DNA of 64,000 bases, taken from positions 73,799,497-73,863,496 of the forward strand of contig CM039502.1 in assembly GCA_022432975.1 (NCBI GenBank), given 5' to 3'. This stretch comes from Begonia masoniana (Eukaryota; Streptophyta; Magnoliopsida; Cucurbitales; Begoniaceae). Below, piece after piece: positions 1 through 10,935 of this stretch (its first letter is position 1; each line of letters starts with the position of its first letter). The notes under the pieces were generated by a model. It saw nothing but the letters and a program-made list of their open reading frames with translations, made no database searches and was not told the origin of the DNA. The translations under genes and the position numbers were made by a program.

Positions 1-489
1 CATTACTCCTTTCATTGGTGAGATCTTCAAGATGACTTGATCACCTTCAGAAAATTCTAATTTTCTCCTTCTTCGATATACATAGCTTTTCTATCTACTT
101 TGGGCCGTGAGATCAATCTTTGAGAAAATCGCTGCTCCCTTTAGTTGATCAAAAAGATCATCGATTCTTGGTAGTGGATATTTATTTTTAATAGTGACTT
201 TGTTGAGCTCTCGATAGTCTATGCACATTCTCATAGATTCGTCATTTTTCTTCACAAATAACACTGGTGCTCCCCAAGGTGAGAAACTCGGTTGAATAAA
301 TCCTTTTTCCAGCAATTCATCTAGTTGGGTCTTCAATTCCTTTAGTTCGCTCGGTGCCATTCTATAAGGAGCTTTAGAAATTAGCGCCGTTCTAGGTAGC
401 AAATCAATGCTAAATTCTACCTCTCTCGAATGTGGTAAATTTGCCAGGTCGTCAGGAAAAACATCTGGGAATTCACCAATTATTGGCAC
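1..489 (-). pseudogene. Gypsy pol remnant: RT N-terminus fused to integrase C-terminus
   Basis: The segment 489 to about 118 reads as the start of a Ty3/gypsy reverse transcriptase, with [24 protein letters not shown], the MCIDYRELN block and [11 protein letters not shown] followed by KIDL. Immediately after KIDL the reading changes to AQSR, a stop at about 91, then KSYVYRRRRKLEFSEGDQVI and ISPMKGV. This second block is the integrase C-terminal region found at 55500-55600 in the array. Most of RT, all of RNase H and the integrase core are therefore missing. The join is close to in frame, which suggests one deletion rather than slow decay. Confidence 0.85.
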
Positions 490-1827
490 TTCATCAAGAG
501 TCGGGGCTCCTTCAAGTTTGGAACATATAGCACTGATATCATTGGAATTCTTGAACTCTTAGTGTCTCCATAGAAAAAGAATGGTTGTATTCTAGGTAGT
601 TGAAATTTAACCATCTTTTTATGACAATCAATAGTCGCATAATGCTTAGTAAGCCAGTCCATTCCAAGAATGACATCGTAGTCGTGCATTGCCAAAATAA
701 TTAAATTAGCTTCCAAATGATTTTCTCCAATAAAAACATTGCATCCTCTAATTATGAAATCAGCAAACATAACTTTGCCTGAGGGAATAGCCACTTCTAA
801 TTTGTAGTCTAACAATTCTACTTTGTTCCCTAACTTCTTAGCATGCTCAAGGGATATAAAAGAGTGAGTAGCTCTAGAATCAATTAATACGCAAGAAGAT
901 ATGCCAGAGATAAAAATTGAACCTGTCACCACAGAGGTATTTCCTTCAGCTTCATCTTTCGTCATGGCAAAAACCCTAGCAGTTGCCTTGGGTTGCTCTC
1001 GGACATTCTTTGGGCAGTCTTTAATAAAGTGTCCCCGTTGACCACACTTAACGCAAGCCATAGTCAGATGGCGACATTCTCCGTAATGTGGCTTCTTGCA
1101 TGAGGGACATATAGGCATATTAGATATCGTCGTGGGCTTCCTCTTAATATGCTTAGAAGGTACTTCAGTATGTCCACTGGTAATTGGCCGCTTAGATCCA
1201 GCCCATGGTTGTTGCGGAGGTTTACCCCTTGCAATCTGGGTTGCATTGTTGTATTTCCTTCTAAGCTCTTGGGCTTTGTTGACTTCCTTTTCCCCTTTCT
1301 CAGCACGTAATGCTTTGTCCACCACGAATGCAAACGAAGAGTCCTTGGAAGTAATAAGATGAATGTCTTTGAATATATCCGCCCTCAATCCTTGGATAAA
1401 ACGTTTTACCTTCATAACTTCATTACCAGCTATATGTGGGGCATATCGGGAAAGTTGCTCAAATTTGTGCAAATAGTCAATTACACTTCCCGTCTGTTTT
1501 AAAGCCATGAATTTCTCTACCTTGGCATCCATCATAGAATCCGTAAAATACTTCTCATAGAAGAGCTCTTGAAATTTTTCCCATGTTATGGTAGCGACTG
1601 GATACATCACTTTCACTGAGTCCCACCAATAACGAGCTTCCATTCGAAACATGGAAGATGCGCAATCCAGTTTTTCCTCCTCTGAGATTTTGGCATGCTG
1701 AAACACCTCCTTGATGATCCGAATCCAATTATCTGCTGCCGTCATATCTGCCAAATTGCCAGTAAAAGTTGGGGGATCCATTCTACGAAATCTATCAAAA
1801 TCCAGCTCAACAGGTTGTGGCCTATTG
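480..1827 (-). pseudogene. Gypsy gag (most) and protease of element H
   Basis: A 455-codon open frame (1847-480) whose first codons lie in the inserted element. True element H sequence begins at 1827. It shows the retrotransposon gag domain (ADNWIRIIKEVFQ, WWDSV, FYEKYF, FIQGLR), a zinc-binding pair CPSC-KKPHYGEC and a CCHC knuckle CVKCGQRGHFIKDCP. The aspartic protease follows with VLIDSRATHSFIS and YDVILGMDWL. The catalytic motif is D-S-R, where D-S/T-G is expected, so the Gly of the protease active site is lost. The frame closes at 480 and the RT frame starts at 489 in another phase, so the gag-pol continuity is broken. Confidence 0.85.
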
Positions 1828-3085
1828 TAACATGCCTCGGGATGCATACTTAATGAAAGTTAGTAAAATCCCTTGTCTTATCTAAATTCTCTATTTATTA
1901 CGTGTTTTTATTTTTGTAGGAAAATTTATGAAGAAGGATTGCCTATGGATCACTTGGAGGAGTCACGACTTAGCCCAATGGGAATTTGTCTTCCCGGGCC
2001 CTATTTTTGTAATTTTTATTTCGAACTTATTTGACATACATTCGCCTTTATTGTAAGGATTTTATAAATTGCATTGCATGCATTAGATTGTGTGGTTAGG
2101 GTTAGATGAATGTTGGTGGATTATGGGTTGAAGAATTTCAACTCAAATATTCAAGGAAAAAGTCTACAACAAATGGAGCCCAAAGGAAGCCATGGCCCAA
2201 AGAAGAGCCCATATTTAAAGGTATGATTTTGCAGGTACAAGAGTTAGTGGCAACATGGATTGATGATGTGGCAAGATTCCCTCCATTGATCCCTTTAGGC
2301 ATGGCATTCATCTCCTCCCTAGGATGTGTGCTTGTTTGCTTTGATCTTGGCCATCCATCATTTTTCATCCAAGGGCCACCATTCATTCATCCTTATGGAA
2401 ACCCTAATAATCCACCCTAGGACTCTATAAATTCATGGCATTGGTGCATGTATGACAATTTTTGCCCATTTATAAAATTTCTATTTCTCTACTCAAAGGA
2501 GGGTATCCTTAGGAGTGTTTTCCTTGGTTGCTTGAACCAAGAGGAGTTAGCCTCCATTGCTAGCCTAGCTTGGGTTGCTAGGTTAGCTCTTACTCATTCC
2601 CTCACCTTCTCTATTGGGAGTTGGATCGATGACGAAAAATCCCGGCCTACGGTGGTCGTTTTCCTCCCAGAAAACGTTTATCCTAGAGCTTAACCCGTAA
2701 GATCGCTCTAAGGAACCTCCAAGGGTATTTTCTTTATTTTTATTGTTATCACATCCACACAATATCACTCTTTAATTTTCAGCCATCAAACACACACACT
2801 CCACCCTTTATTTTATTGCATTTTCTTTCATTTTCATCTCATCTCTCTACACTTTTCCACACACATTTCACTTCTCTATTTTCTTCTATTTTATTGCAAT
2901 TCACACACCCATCCTCTTCACTCTCGGCCACCCTTCATACTCACACACCTCCACCTTTATTTATTTGTTCTTTTCTTCTATTTTTATTCTCTTTATTTTC
3001 ATTTAGCACAACACTTGCACCCGAGCACATTTCTTATCATTTTGTGAGTTGGAACACAACCCCTTTTCTAAGGGATTTTGTGTCA
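1828..3085 (+). repeat. 5' LTR of the TR-GAG-like element
   Basis: Matches 7078-8335 nearly base for base from the TGCCTCGGG block (1833) to the terminal TGTCA (3085). I count roughly twenty differences and two single-base indels, so the insertion is recent. No coding frame is plausible. Open frames here are repeated in both LTRs with the same differences and are not genes. Confidence 0.9.
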
Positions 3086-4325
3086 AGTGGTATCAAAGCC
3101 ACAAGGCTTCCCAAATGCGTTTAGTTGCCATGACAATAGTCAAAAATCGGCACAAACCTGGGATAGCGGCTCGTTTCATTTTCTAGCATTAATTCCTTTA
3201 TTTTTCCGCATTGTTTTCCATATATTGTTGATCTAACTTTGTGCTACTTGGTGTTAATCTAACTCTTTTATTTGCTGCCATTTTAATGCTATTTATTAAC
3301 TTGAATATCTTGTTGAAATATGGTTTGCAATAGAGGAAGAAATCAGCCGAGGTATATTTAAATCTTTCCTAGTTATTCTCTTTTTCCTTTTCGGTCTATT
3401 CTTCATCTTAGCATCGGTTCTTCTATGATATTTGCTTTATATTTAATTGTTATTTTCGTCTAGATCTAAACCAAAACTTTGCTGAAAATATGGTAGAAAA
3501 ATAAGCATGAAATCGGCCTAAAGAAAATTGCAAAACTGGTTTATAATTGTTGCATAATTTTCACGGTTTTTGCTTCTTCTTGTTCTCAGGTTATCTTATC
3601 TTTAGCCACGGTTTCTTAGCACTTATTGTTGACATTTGAGCCATGATTAACACTTAGATATTGTCCAATAATTATATTAATTTTTTAGAATTTTTGGTGT
3701 TAAAAATCGGCTTGGATCTATCATTATCGAAATCAGATTATTATTGCCTTATATCATCGATTTTTGCATCTTCATGATATGTTCAAATTTGCCTATTAAT
3801 TTGCTGATTATTGCTCTTGTTTTAACTTATAAACTCACCTATTATATGCTATTAATTAAATGCACAAAAATTGGTTTATAAGAGTTTAGCAATTGCATCA
3901 TTAAAAGTGACAACAATTGAACCAAACACTACATTAAAATTCTGCTTATTATTTTGAAAATTTCAGCATGTTTCTATTGATTAAACTTGTGAATTAATGT
4001 TATTACTTGCTGTTTTTGGAATAATTAAATTTATATCATTATTGTCTTGAGTGGATTTGCTTAAAAATTGATAACTTGGATTTACTTGGGCTAAATTTGT
4101 GGTGATTAGCATTTATTGAAATATTCATTTCTATAATTAATTGTTAAGTGTTTAATGTTATCATTAAGTTGTTTCCTTAAGAGAGAATGATCCCAATTTT
4201 ATTGTCTTAGCTAAGAATTTACCTTAGTACTTAAAATTTTCCTAAGACATTAAGAAGATAAGCATCTCACTAATTTAGGAAATTTAACTTAGACAAGAAA
4301 TTGAATTAAATTAAAACACTTAACT
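3086..4325 (+). other. Leader of the TR-GAG-like element, no gene seen
   Basis: About 1.2 kb of AT-rich sequence between the primer binding site (3088-3100) and the gag start. I see no long open frame or repeat structure. A long untranslated leader is usual for this class. Confidence 0.6.
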
Positions 4326-5500
4326 ATGACTAATCGAAGTGGGTTCAATCGAGATCCACCCCACCAAGAACCATATCGGGCTAGGGATACTCCCCCACCT
4401 GAAAGCACACGACACGAAGGTGAGACTAGCTCACAAGGAGGCATGCAAGGACAAATTGATGCCTTAACAAGCATAGTTAATAGCCTCGCCCAACAAGTCC
4501 AAACAATGTTGAACAATCCTCCTCGTAGAGAGTTCTACGAACGTGTCCCTTCTCAAGAGACCTCCTCTAGGATTATTCCCGAACGCCCTAGGCGTAGAGC
4601 ACCTTTTCAACCACCTATAGAGGAAGATTGGAGTGAACCCCAAAGAAGGAGACAACCATATTATTCGGAGGATGAGGATTGGGTGGATGATGAAGAGTAT
4701 CGCCCAAATCGTCGTAGGGACATTGACGACCTCCGCAACATCAAGATTACAATTCCCCCTTTAGATGGAAGGTGTGACGGCCACACATATTTAGATTGGG
4801 TTGACAAAGTTGAGAGAGTTTTTGAGTGCCATGATTACTCCGAGCGAGTAAAAATTCAATTAGCCTCTCTTGAACTCACGGGCCACACCGCCTTGTGGTG
4901 GTCCAACCTTAAAGCCCAAAGAATTAGAACATTAGGACCTCCCGTTACAACTTGGACTTCCATGAAAAACTTAATGCACCATAGGTTCGTCCCTCGTCAC
5001 TACAAGCATGAACTCTTTCATCAACTTCACACGTTAAAACAAAATAGCCTCTCGGTAGATGAATATCTTACCGAATTCGAAACCCTTAACATGCAATGCG
5101 CAATTGATGAACCCCAAGAACAACTCATCGCTAGGTTCATAAGAGGCTTGAACCGTGATATTGGAGATCTTGTTGAAATTCAACAATTGGAGACCATGGA
5201 ATTGGTCATCCAACTAGCCCTCACGGTGGAGAGACAATTGAAAAGAAAGCGCAAGAATGACTTGCCTAACAAATTTTCACCCCGTAATTTCAATTTCGAG
5301 AAATCCATCCAAAAACATGAAGAGAAGAGACCGTTCAACCGAATTGGCCCCCGAAAACGCCCAATACCCCTCACCATCCACCACCAAACAAAAGCCAAGA
5401 ATCCCTACCTAAAGGACCTAGAGCACGTGATGTGTAATGCTTCAAATGCTTAGGAAAAGGGCACTATGCTAACGAGTGCTCTAATCACCGTGTGATGGTC
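4326..5500 (+). pseudogene. Gag of the TR-GAG-like element, frameshifted at the zinc knuckle
   Basis: The frame from 4326 runs 375 codons. The acidic, proline-rich N-terminus is followed by the retrotransposon gag domain (about residues 138-300: YLDWVDKVERVF, ALWWSNL, RFVPRHYKHEL, RFIRGLNRDI). The frame stops at 5453, but the CCHC knuckle CFKCLGKGHYANEC is still readable in the next phase (about 5433-5474). There a TAA precedes it at about 5430. So this copy has lost its nucleic-acid-binding end through a frameshift upstream of 5400 plus a nonsense change. Gag would form the virus-like particle. Confidence 0.85.
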
Positions 5501-6273
5501 ATTAAGGAGTCAACGGGAGAATGGGAAAGTGAAGAGGACGAAGGCCAATACAATAAAGTCGATAAGGACGAAGTAGAAAAAGAGAGCGAAGATGAAGCCG
5601 ATGAATGCAAGCCTCAAGACGGACCTTTACTAATGGTTATAAGGCGAGCATTGACAACTAAGCACGTGGACAAGGACTGTCAACGTGAGAATCTATTTCA
5701 TAGTCGATGTGCTGTAGGAGATAAAGTTTGTTCGTTAATAATCGATGGAGGAAGTTGCATAAATGCGGCCTCCCAAGACATGGTCGGAAAATTAGACTTG
5801 AAACCCGTAATCATCCCACACCCTATAAGCTTCAATGGTTGGACGACAAAAATGAGCATGAGATCACCAAACAAATAACCATAGATTTCACTATAGGAAC
5901 GTACCAAGATTCGGTTATTTGTGATGTTGTTCCGATGAGTGCCAGCCACATCCTTTTGGGTCGACCATGGCACTTTGACCGAAGGGTAAACTATGACGGA
6001 TTCCTCAACCGTTATACGTTTAATTTTGGAAGAAGAAAAATCAAATTGCTACCGATGACCCCCGACCAAGTTGCTCAAGATGAGGCCACCCGCCAAAAGG
6101 GAAAATCAAAGGAAAATTTACTATTGTCAAAATGTGGGTTGAGTGAAAATCAAGAACCCCCTCCTATCAATTGGCATGACAATTCCTTATATGAAGAAAA
6201 GGTGTCCTATGCCTTGGAAAATGTTGAAGAAAGGAAAATAAGTGAAGAAGGCATTTATGGAATAGAAATATGA
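5492..6273 (+). pseudogene. Aspartic protease region of the TR-GAG-like element, one frameshift
   Basis: A frame from 5492 carries an acidic linker and then CSLIIDGGSCINAASQDMV, the protease catalytic loop in the D-G-G form I associate with this gypsy lineage. It breaks at about 5820. The next phase continues with KLQWLDDKNE, SASHILLGRPW (the flap/terminal hydrophobic-Gly block) and FDRRVNYDGF. One base is missing at the switch. The frame ends TGA at 6271-6273, overlapping the ATG of the next frame at 6270. Confidence 0.8.
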
Positions 6274-7079
6274 TTGTAGCTCAATTCCCTTCCTTCCCGC
6301 ATCTAGAGAAAACTTCCTTATTCCAAGAATACTCAAATCCTTTATTTGCCAATGAATTGCCTTACCAATTGGGGAATGAATTTATATGGCCTCATGAGAA
6401 GACGGAATTAAATGACGAAATTATTTTTGGGATAGGTAGTATGATCATTACTCCTTTTCTTTTTCGTCCAAAACTTGAGAAAATTTTTCGATCTGTTCCA
6501 TCCATAAGGAAGAGGTTAATCTATGGTCTCGAACCAATCATTTACCTTTCTTCTTATATTTTTAGAGCTACACACACTAATAGGAATATTACTCCCTTTG
6601 TAGCTCATAAACACTCTAAACTTCAAATTGGCGGTTTATTAAAACCTTGTTCCCCACCATTCGATGTCAACAAATTCTACCATAGGACTAGAGTTAAAGT
6701 TCTATTGGTAAATAAATTTTCTTTTAAGGTCTTAAGGATAATTAGATCATTTCTTTGGTTGAAGGATTTTATCATTTCCATCCCACTACTTGTCAAATTC
6801 GACTACTTTGGAAAATTTCTTTTCATCTTTGAGCAAACGCCCTCCAAAGTAGACCTCGGATTCAACTTTTCCGCGCTTACCAAAGGAAATTTTAGTAAGA
6901 CCATCCCTCCTCCATGCCACTTAAAAATTCTAACGAAAGAATATATCCTTATCGCATTCAAACTTCAACCTATCAAAAGTAATAAACAAACTAGTAGACG
7001 AGAATTTGTTAGAATCCTCCTTGAGAATAGTCAACCATCGGATTTGAGGTCAAATCCTCAAATCACCCGGAGAGGATGA
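6270..7079 (+). CDS. Uninterrupted 269-codon frame of unknown function in the TR-GAG-like element
   Basis: I do not recognise this protein. It starts at 6270 with ATGA overlapping the stop of the protease frame, a layout that would permit reinitiation. It is rich in Phe, Leu, Ile and Lys, with hydrophobic stretches near the middle. Near its end it reads SDLRSNP, which resembles the DLR-NPF block I recall at the C-terminus of gypsy integrases, so the tail may be a relic of pol. It is the longest unbroken frame in an element whose gag and protease are broken. It may still be chance in AT-rich DNA. Confidence 0.4.
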   Translation: MIVAQFPSFPHLEKTSLFQEYSNPLFANELPYQLGNEFIWPHEKTELNDEIIFGIGSMIITPFLFRPKLEKIFRSVPSIRKRLIYGLEPIIYLSSYIFRATHTNRNITPFVAHKHSKLQIGGLLKPCSPPFDVNKFYHRTRVKVLLVNKFSFKVLRIIRSFLWLKDFIISIPLLVKFDYFGKFLFIFEQTPSKVDLGFNFSALTKGNFSKTIPPPCHLKILTKEYILIAFKLQPIKSNKQTSRREFVRILLENSQPSDLRSNPQITRRG

Positions 7080-8335
7080 CAATGCCTCGGGATGCATACT
7101 TAATGAAAGTTAGTAAAAATCCCTTGCCTTATCTAAATTCTCTATTTATTACGTGTTTTTATTTTTGTAGGAAAATTTATGAAGAAGGATTGCCTATGGA
7201 TCACTTGGAGGAGTCACGACTTAGCCCAATGGGAATTTGTCTTCCCGGGCCCTATTTTTGTAATTTTTATTTCGAACTTATTTGGCATACATTCGCCTTT
7301 ATTGTAAGGATTTTATAAATTGCATTGCATGCATTAGATTGTGTGGTTAGGGTTAGATGAATGTTGGTGGATTATGGGTTGAAGAATTTCAACTCAAATA
7401 TTCAAGGAAAAAGTCTACAACAAATGGAGCCCAAAGGAAGCCATGACCCAAAGAAGAGCCCATATTTAAAGGTATGATTTTGCAGGTACAAGAGTTAGTG
7501 GCAACATAGATTGATGATGTGGCAAGATTCCCTCCATTGATCCCTTTAGGCATGGCATTCATCTCCTCCCTAGGATGTGTGCTTGTTTGCTTTGATCTTG
7601 GCCATCCATCATTTTTCATCCAAGGGCCACCATTCATTCATCCTTATGAAAACCCTAATAATCCACCCTAGGACTCTATAAATTCATGGCATTGGTGCAT
7701 GTATGACAATTTTTGCCCATTTATAAAATTTCTATTTCTCTACTCAAAGGAGGGTATCCTTAGGAGTGTTTTCCTTGGTTCCTTGAACCAAGAGGAGTTA
7801 GCCACCATTGCTAGCCTAGCTTGGGTTGCTAGGTTAGCTCTTACTCATTCCCTCACCTTCTCCATTGGGAGTTGGATCGATGACGAAAAATCCCGGCCTA
7901 TGGTGGTCGTTTTCCTCCCAGAAAATGTTTATCCTAGAGCTTAACCTGTAAGATCGCTCTAAGGAACCTCCAAGGGTATTTTCTTTATTTTTATTGCTAT
8001 CACATCCACACAATATCACTCTTTAATTTTCAGCCATCAAACACACACACTTCACCCTTTATTTTATTGCATTTTCTTTCATTTTCATCTCATCTCTCTA
8101 CACTTTTCCACACACATTTCACTTCTCTATTTTCTTCTATTTTATTGCAATTCACACACCCATCCTCTTCATTCTCGGCCACCTTTCATACTCACACACC
8201 TCCACCTTTATTTATTTGTTCTTTTCTTCTATTTTTGTTCTCTTTATTTTCATTTAGCACAACACTTGCACCCGAGCACATTTCTTATCATTTTGTGGGT
8301 TTGAACACAACCCTTTTCTAAGGGATTTTGTGTCA
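7078..8335 (+). repeat. 3' LTR of the TR-GAG-like element
   Basis: Second copy of the 1.25-kb LTR, preceded by the purine-rich GGAGAGGATGAC that serves as the polypurine tract. It ends TGTCA directly before the repeated TATTG at 8336-8340. Confidence 0.9.
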
Positions 8336-8679
8336 TATTGGGAGCATGAGCTGTATATTAACTGCTTGTGCAAAGGCGGTAGCCGCCTAGGGCCGCTGCA
8401 TTAGCTGCCTGCGTTAATTGCTCGATCTGCCTTGCTTTCATCTCGATCATATCCATCATTCGATCAAGTACAGCATCTCGTTCGTTTCTAATTCCTCTTC
8501 GATTGGCCAGATTCTATACATCACAAGGTATTTATTTAAGATTTTTTTTTTATCAATATTCTTTTATCAAAATAACAACTTTAATACTTACTTGCTGATC
8601 GACGATTTTTCAGGTGCACGTGAGCATACAGATAAGTTTACAGAATCGTTTTATAAACTCAACTTCTCTGATACCAAAC
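8336..8679 (-). pseudogene. Gag N-terminus, leader and primer binding site of element H
   Basis: On the minus strand this part reads RDAVLDRMMDMIEMKARQIE and ends at the insertion point of the nested element. It continues into NRPQPVELDFDRF at 1822 once the insertion and duplicated TATTG are removed. One stop codon lies near 8357. The gag start position seems to read ACG where the array copy A has ATG (51566). Upstream is a GTAAGT...TATAG stretch (8591 to 8514, 78 nt) that could be a leader intron. The primer site TGGTATCAGAG is at 8676-8666. Confidence 0.7.
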
Positions 8680-10229
8680 TGTAACGCCCCCAGTTTTAAA
8701 ATTCCCCAATTTGAAACCCTAATTTGAAAACCCTAAAATTTATTTTCAAATCGATTTAAGTTACATCTTGAGCATTAAAAACGTTAATTAAAAATTTTAA
8801 TTGAATTTATTAAATGTGCGGAAGCTTTAATAAAAATTTAAAACATTAAATAAAATTGTCAAAAAGTTGAGATAATTACATAATAATTCATAAAACTTTA
8901 ATATCAAATTTAACACATGTTCTTTAGAGTTTTAATTTTTAAAATCACATTTAAAATACTTAAAATAAATACTTTAAATTCATTTATTAGAAAATTCACG
9001 GCCTTCTTCTGTATGTTTGCTTACCCCTGGAAAATTCTCGATTTCAGCTAGTTCTTCCTCAGATAAAATCTCACCTACATCATAAAATTATTTAACTATG
9101 AGTTTAACTCAGTAAGCAAAAATAAATGCAAGTGTCAAATTACATTTAACTTTTACCGAATCCTGATTACAGACTTGTTGGAATTCATTTCCCAACCTTA
9201 GACTTAGTCATCTCATTGTCGTTCAGGTGTAGTCAAACAGACTGGTTGGAACTCTTTTCTCAACCTTAGGTTTTTGTCATCGTATTCATACACATATAAA
9301 ATGTCCTACAAATTTTATCTTCATACTATCTTATGTCAATGTCTAAACATGCAAGCTCATTTATCAAAAGGATAACAAAATAATTATAAGAAAATAATAT
9401 ACATTTTATGATGTAGGGACATAGCTAAAACGTTGAAAACATGGTATTTTCACTTACTTGATTCCGAGCGAATAGGGTTATCGGGATTTTCTGAAATTCC
9501 AAATAATTTCCTGCCTAAAAATATTTGAGTATTAAAATCCTACTTAAATAAATCTAATTCTACAATAATTTAGGAAGAATTTCCTTACCGGTAAAATCTT
9601 AGATCGGTTCGAGTCGAAATTCGAGTCCGGGTCAAAATTCAGTTTGGCTCAGGTTCGGGTCGGCTCGGATGAACCGTACCGGTCGAGTGAACAGTACCGG
9701 TTTGGTTCGATCTAACTGTTCTGGTCCGGTTCGTCAATTGGGTTGAGTTGGCTTTGGGCTGGCCGGTTCGGTTTGGCTAGAAAGAACCGGTTCAATGCTT
9801 TTAAAAAAAACTGAACCTGTTTTCTCTTCCTCCCCTTTCTTCTTCGCGCGAGCAGAGACCAGGGAGAGGGAGAGAGGGTTCTGTAGGGAGGGAGAGAACG
9901 AGAGGGAGGGAGTGAGACCGAGAGAGAGGGAGGTCGGAGATCGGCCGGCGAGAGTTCAGCCAGGTGAGCGCCGAACATCGAGCGAGATTCGGCCGAGGAA
10001 GGCTTCGCCGGAGAGGAGTTCGGCCAAGGTTTGGAATGGCGATTTCCAGCGAGGTGAGCTCCGATTTTAGGTGTGAATTTCCCTTTCCCTGAGCTTCTGA
10101 ATTTATAGGCTGAGGGTTTGGGTTTTTCATTTAAAATTGTCTACCGATTTTCTAAAAAATTTTAGGCTGGAAGGAAGTTCTTCCTTCCTTTGTCAAAATT
10201 TGTTTGCTGCACGTTTTTGTTATGTTACA
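8680..10229 (-). repeat. LTR of element H (5' LTR on the minus strand)
   Basis: Begins TGTAACGCCC next to the primer site and ends ...ATGTTACA, so the termini form the TGTAAC/GTTACA pair usual for gypsy LTRs. The outer end at 10229 is inferred from that pairing alone. In minus orientation it carries the hairpin TGAGTTAAACTCA (9111-9099) followed by GATGTAGGTG (ends about 9070), a block shared with the other gypsy LTRs here. Two imperfect repeats with GTTGG...CCAACC lie at about 9175-9285. A purine-rich GA stretch (9860-9950) sits about 280 bp from the outer end. Confidence 0.6.
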
Positions 10230-10935
10230 CCAAGAATAATAATCTGTCGTACGAGACTTTGATTTGGAAGATTGTCTAGCGATATTAGCTTCATCTGCCC
10301 AGTGTAGAGCATATGAGATCACACAGATCTGTCGATGTATTTGACAGGACCCATTTGACTCGGATGGGCCTAGTCGAAGTCGACGAGTCTTGGATGCTGA
10401 AGCGAGATCTCGGGGCCTCCATATCTCGGGATGTTCCGATGGAGGAGGATGCCCCTGCCCTTGCCCCTGCTCCCGCCACAGCCACCGCCACCGCCACCAC
10501 CATCCGTGCCGACATTTGCCCCTGAGACTGGTAATAGCTAGGACATGATGCAGCATATGCAACAAATATATGAGATGCAGCAGTAGATGCAACATAAGTA
10601 TCAGATGCATCAACAGATGCAACATATGTATCAAATGCAGGAAAAAGTGCTTGAGTCATAAAACTATCTCAGTGATGGATCTTTCGAGATTGATAGAGCG
10701 AAACATATATTAAATGAGATTTGTTCCAAGAGAAAGCGGCGGTGAACATGCGGTAAAATCGTTACATTATGAAAAGTGTAGAGTACTCAAATCTGCCTTG
10801 TAAGCATTAAGCTTTGTGATGTCTTTCTAGTCCGAAGAAGCCGATATAACAAATTATAGCCCGAAGATAGTCATATGTTTTTTCTCCCATAGTCGTGTGT
10901 AGAAGATTGTTGTACATAATAAAAACTAAACTATA
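10230..10935 (+). other. Low-complexity remnant with proline-rich and Met/Gln-rich coding-like tracts
   Basis: On the plus strand about 10445-10510 encodes a run of prolines. About 10540-10650 encodes repeating Met-Gln-His/Tyr units (MMQHMQQIYEMQQ then a stop, then MQHKYQMHQQ), built from a degenerate 12-18 bp repeat. A stop TAG precedes the Met/Gln part. It looks like the C-terminal end of a decayed gene facing the MULE transposase, perhaps cargo or a second element gene. I cannot name the family. Confidence 0.3.

Larger units (their letters stand above)
1828..8335 (+). mobile_element. Non-autonomous Ty3/gypsy element with gag and protease only (TR-GAG-like)
   Basis: Two 1.25-kb LTRs of equal length flank a 4-kb interior. 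The target duplication is TATTG (1823-1827 and 8336-8340), inside the gag of element H. The primer site TGGTATCAAAGCC starts at 3088, one mismatch from the tRNA-iMet consensus. The interior has gag, a zinc knuckle and a protease, and then an unknown open frame where RT, RNase H and integrase would lie. No RT or integrase motif is present in any frame. Elements of this design are known in plants as TR-GAG-type non-autonomous retrotransposons mobilised in trans. The first few LTR bases are ambiguous: the duplication places the start at 1828, while a TG stands at 1826. Confidence 0.85.
1..10229 (-). mobile_element. Ty3/gypsy chromovirus-type element H, internally deleted, host of a nested insertion
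   Basis: Reading on the minus strand the order is LTR (8680-10229), tRNA-iMet-type primer site (8666-8676, TGGTATCAGAG), leader, gag start (to 8336), an interrupting element (1828-8335), rest of gag, zinc knuckle, protease, the start of reverse transcriptase, then directly the end of integrase at the left window edge. The empty site can be read: TATTG stands at 1823-1827 and again at 8336-8340, and joining the flanks restores an open gag reading. Gag and integrase-end residues resemble those of the array at 51.5-63.2 kb, so H belongs to the same broad Tekay-like group. The far LTR lies outside the window, so no outer target duplication can be tested. Confidence 0.8.

Noticed and set aside
2106..3124. 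Frames of 81-104 codons repeated at 7389-8321
   Set aside because: These are within the two LTRs of the TR-GAG-like element and are carried by duplication, not coding constraint.
9712..10130. Overlapping frames on both strands with Arg/Ser/Pro-rich translations
   Set aside because: They come from the purine-rich GA tract of LTR H read in several phases.
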